DNA of 64,000 nt from Thalassovita mangrovi (GTDB taxonomy: Bacteria; Pseudomonadota; Alphaproteobacteria; Rhodobacterales; Rhodobacteraceae): assembly GCF_009857745.1 (NCBI RefSeq), contig NZ_WWEN01000002.1:372001-436000 (forward strand), read 5' to 3'. The notes under the pieces are model-generated. The model did no database searches. It was given only the letters and a program-made list of their open reading frames with translations, and had not been told where the DNA came from. The position numbers and the translations under genes are program-made. The stretch's first letter is position 1; every line of letters starts with the position of its first letter. Shown in pieces: positions 61,423 to 64,000 of this stretch.

Positions 61423-63782
61423 GCCCGCTGGATCGCAAGCTGTTCCGCGACCTGGCCCGGATCAAGGGCCAGGCGGCGGCGATCGGCGTGGTGATCGCGC
61501 TTGGCGTGATGATGCTGGTGATGATGACCGGGCTGGTCAACACGCTGGATGAAACCCGGCGCGCCTATTACGACCGTTACCGGCTGGCCGATGTCTTCGC
61601 CCCGGTGACCCGCGCGCCGGAACGGATGGCCGACCGGATCGCCGCCCTGCCCGGCGTCGCCGCGGTGCAAAGCCGGGTGGCAGGCGCGGCGCTGATCGAC
61701 ATGGCCAAGGGCGAATTGCCGGTGCGCGCGCAGGCGCTGTCGCTGCCCGATATCGGCTTGCCGCGGCTGAACGACATCTTCCTGACCTCGGGCCGGTTGC
61801 CCGAACCGGGGCGCAGCGACGAAATCGTGCTGCTGGAAGGGTTTGCCAAGGCGCGCGGGCTGAAATCGGGGGACAAGATCACCGCCACGATGAACGGGGC
61901 CAAGCGGCAATTCCGCATCACCGGCTTCGCGCAATCGCCGGAATTCCTCTACAGCACCGCGCCGGGGGAAATCGTGCCCGACGACGCCCGTTTCGCAGTG
62001 TTCTGGATGCGCCGCGCGGCGCTAGGTGCGGCCTATGACATGGAGGGCGCCTTTTCCGAGGTTTTGGTCGCGCTGACCCGGGGTACCAACCCGCAATCGG
62101 TGATCAGCGCCGCCGACCTGCTGCTGGCGCCTTACGGGGCGGCGGGCGCTTATGACCTGAAGGATTTGTTTTCCAACCGTTTCATCAGCGAGGAAATCCG
62201 CGGGTTGCGGGTGTCCACCGCCTCGATCCCGCCGATCTTCCTCGGGGTGGCGGCCTTCCTGCTTTATATCGTGATATCGCGGATGGTGCGGGCAGAACGG
62301 GAACAGATCGGGCTGCTCAAGGCCTTCGGCTACACTTCGTGGGAGGTCAGTTTCCACTACCTGAAACTGGTGCTGGTGATCGCCGTTCTGGGCGCCATCG
62401 TCGGATCCATCGCCGGGGTCGCGGCGGGGTCGTCTCTGGCGGTGGTTTACCAGCTTTATTACAAGTTTCCGTTCCTTGTCTTCACCATCGACCCGCGCAG
62501 TTTCGTGATCGGGTTCGGCACCTCGATCCTGACCGCCTCGGTCGGCAGCCTGTTCGTTTTGCGCGGCGTGTTCAAGCTGACCCCGGCGGTGGCGATGCGC
62601 CCGCCCACCCCGCCGGATTATTCCCGCGCCTTCGACCTGGCGGGCGCGATGAAGCGCTGGCTGGATCAGCCCGCCCGCATGGTGCTGCGCCGGATCAGCC
62701 GCTATCCGGGGCGGATGCTGGGCGCCTCGGTGGGCATCGCCTGCGGGCTGGGCCTGTCGGCAGCGACCCTGACCATGATGGCGGGGTTCGACACCACCAT
62801 CGATCTCAGCTTCACGGTGCTGGACCGGTCGGACATGACCGTGGTCTTCACCGACAAGCAGCCGCCCAAGGCGCTGCTGGAACTGGGCCGGATGCCGGGC
62901 GTTTTGCACGTCGAACCGATCCGTGTCGCCTCGGCGGTGCTGCGCAACGGCACCTACAGCTATCGCGGCTCGATCGAGGGGCGGCCGGAACTGCCGGTGC
63001 TGAACCGGGTGATCGACACCGATTTCCGCCAGGTCCCGATGCGGCGCGAGGGGCTGATCCTGTCGCAGACCCTGGCCGATATCCTGCATGTCACCCCCGG
63101 CGACTGGATCGAGGCCGAGATTCGCGAAGGCCGCCGCCCGGTGCTGCGCCTGCCGGTGATCGGCACCGCGCAGACCCTGACCGGGGCCCCGGCCTATATG
63201 GAACTGGGCGCGCTGAGCCGCGCGCTGCAGGAACCCGAGCAGGTGTCGGGCGCCTACCTGACCATCGACGCCAACCGGACCGAACAGATTTTCGAACGGA
63301 TCAAGGGCATGCCCCGGATCGCCGGGGCGACGCTGAAGGAAGACGCGCGCAACGCGCTGGTCGAGATCATGAATACCGGCCCAGCCTCGGTCCGTTTCGT
63401 GATGCTGGCGGTGGCGGCGGTGATCACCTTCGGCATTGTCTACAACGCCGCGCGGATCGCGCTGGCCGAACGGATGCGCGACCTGGCCAGCCTGCGGGTG
63501 ATGGGTTTCACCAGCGGCGAGACATCCTTCGTGCTGCTGGGCGAACTGGGCGCGGTCACGCTGGTGGCGCTGCCGCTGGGATCGGCTTTGGGCTACGGTT
63601 TGACCTATCTCATGGTGAAGGGTTTCAGCACAGATATCTACCAGATACCGGCCGTTTTCAGCCCCTCCAGCCACGGCACCGCGGTTCTTGCGGTGCTGGT
63701 GTCGGCGGCGATTTCGGGCTGGCTGGTGAAACGCGACCTGGACCGGGCCGACCTGGTCGAGGCACTGAAAACGCGGGAGTGA
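61416..63782 (+). CDS. ABC transporter permease, FtsX/MacB-like with duplicated core
   Basis: 788 residues. Two FtsX-like domains, each with periplasmic loop: first helices from [19 protein letters not shown], later [59 protein letters not shown]; second half with [84 protein letters not shown] and [11 protein letters not shown]. Typical of exporters with a periplasmic adaptor rather than the single-domain MacB. Works with the ATPase upstream and the adaptor downstream. Confidence 0.88.
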   Translation: MVSPLDRKLFRDLARIKGQAAAIGVVIALGVMMLVMMTGLVNTLDETRRAYYDRYRLADVFAPVTRAPERMADRIAALPGVAAVQSRVAGAALIDMAKGELPVRAQALSLPDIGLPRLNDIFLTSGRLPEPGRSDEIVLLEGFAKARGLKSGDKITATMNGAKRQFRITGFAQSPEFLYSTAPGEIVPDDARFAVFWMRRAALGAAYDMEGAFSEVLVALTRGTNPQSVISAADLLLAPYGAAGAYDLKDLFSNRFISEEIRGLRVSTASIPPIFLGVAAFLLYIVISRMVRAEREQIGLLKAFGYTSWEVSFHYLKLVLVIAVLGAIVGSIAGVAAGSSLAVVYQLYYKFPFLVFTIDPRSFVIGFGTSILTASVGSLFVLRGVFKLTPAVAMRPPTPPDYSRAFDLAGAMKRWLDQPARMVLRRISRYPGRMLGASVGIACGLGLSAATLTMMAGFDTTIDLSFTVLDRSDMTVVFTDKQPPKALLELGRMPGVLHVEPIRVASAVLRNGTYSYRGSIEGRPELPVLNRVIDTDFRQVPMRREGLILSQTLADILHVTPGDWIEAEIREGRRPVLRLPVIGTAQTLTGAPAYMELGALSRALQEPEQVSGAYLTIDANRTEQIFERIKGMPRIAGATLKEDARNALVEIMNTGPASVRFVMLAVAAVITFGIVYNAARIALAERMRDLASLRVMGFTSGETSFVLLGELGAVTLVALPLGSALGYGLTYLMVKGFSTDIYQIPAVFSPSSHGTAVLAVLVSAAISGWLVKRDLDRADLVEALKTRE

Positions 63783-63786
63783 ACGA

Positions 63787-64000
63787 ATGGCAGCGAAGAA
63801 ACACACGCGCCAGATCATCAGCCTGACCGTCGCCCTGGCCCTGGCCGGGGCGCTGGCCTATGCGTTCTGGCCGCGCGCCGCGCTGGTCGATCTGGGCAGC
63901 GTGACCGAAGGCCCGATGCAGGTGACCATCGACGAGGAGGGCCGCACCCAGGTGCACAACCCCTATACCGTGTCGACCCCGGTGACCGGGCGTCTGCTGC
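63787..64000 (+). CDS. HlyD/RND-type periplasmic adaptor, N-terminal part (partial)
   Basis: The ATG at 63787 is 4 bp past the permease stop. The 71 visible residues show a membrane anchor (IISLTVALALAGALAYAFW) followed by VDLGSVTEGPMQVTIDEEGRTQV, and a barrel-sandwich start PYTVSTPVTGRLL, as in membrane fusion proteins. The gene runs off the window. With the ATPase and permease it forms a three-gene export system. Confidence 0.85.
   Translation, partial: MAAKKHTRQIISLTVALALAGALAYAFWPRAALVDLGSVTEGPMQVTIDEEGRTQVHNPYTVSTPVTGRLL

Overview
The window is chromosomal DNA from a GC-rich alphaproteobacterium of the order Rhodobacterales (Rhodobacter/Roseobacter relatives). This rests on a CckA hybrid kinase with a CtrA-type box in front of it, a GAAC-N7-GAAC LexA box at recA, a DksA with only one cysteine, a double-domain dCTP deaminase, and several small families typical of Rhodobacteraceae (DUF2927, DUF6778, the RSP_2647/RSP_2648-like pair). 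No IS element, prophage, CRISPR array, rRNA or plasmid origin was recognised. Almost all the sequence is ordinary housekeeping genome.

Layout. 1-3.6 kb: 5' part of alaS, recA under a LexA box, a sulfotransferase-like gene and small stress-protein-like genes. 3.6-9.4 kb: a leftward run guaB, MBL hydrolase, RsmB-type methyltransferase, then cckA. 9.5-16.3 kb: a crotonase-like gene, an agmatinase-family gene, an ASKHA/ferredoxin activator, tRNA-Gly(CCC), membrane proteins and an SDR dehydrogenase. 16.3-20.9 kb looks accessory: two stretches of 450-520 bp without a gene, a glycine-zipper protein, a cytochrome c divergent from a secreted unknown protein, a GTG-start small membrane protein, and a DoxX/TetR pair. 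21-28.6 kb: HAD phosphatase, ABC-F protein, OlsB, BamE, then yceD-rpmF-plsX-fabH-ihfA-merR (ribosomal protein, fatty acid and phospholipid synthesis). tRNA-Pro(GGG) follows. 29.7-33.9 kb: crotonase, dCTP deaminase, M23 lipoprotein, MFS exporter and an unlisted 59-residue basic protein. 34-45 kb: leftward cluster dgt, antiporter, DUF2946 plus copper TonB receptor, argS, SPOR, nagZ, scpA, scpB. 45-50 kb: erpA, xth, AraC regulator, SLC13 transporter, FAD monooxygenase, dksA. 50.6-55.2 kb: MoxR ATPase, DUF2927 lipoprotein, a 55-residue membrane peptide, a VWA protein and an M48 protease. 55.4-64 kb: PIN protein, RlmI-like methyltransferase, DUF6778 lipoprotein, edd-eda (Entner-Doudoroff), and a MacB-like ABC exporter whose adaptor gene runs off the end.

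How genes work together. yceD to merR is a lipid and ribosome biogenesis block. dgt to scpB combines dNTP control, arginyl-tRNA synthesis, wall recycling and chromosome condensation, with a copper-uptake pair and an antiporter lying inside it. The DUF2927/small membrane protein/VWA genes are translationally packed and sit next to a MoxR ATPase and a membrane M48 protease, which suggests an envelope-linked chaperone or quality-control system whose substrate is unknown. This is the best candidate here for undescribed biology. Non-coding signals of note are a CtrA box at cckA, four consecutive perfect hairpins at 30.55-30.67 kb, 21-bp-phased direct repeats at 17.5 kb, and a TCCGAT-based operator candidate at the copper receptor operon.
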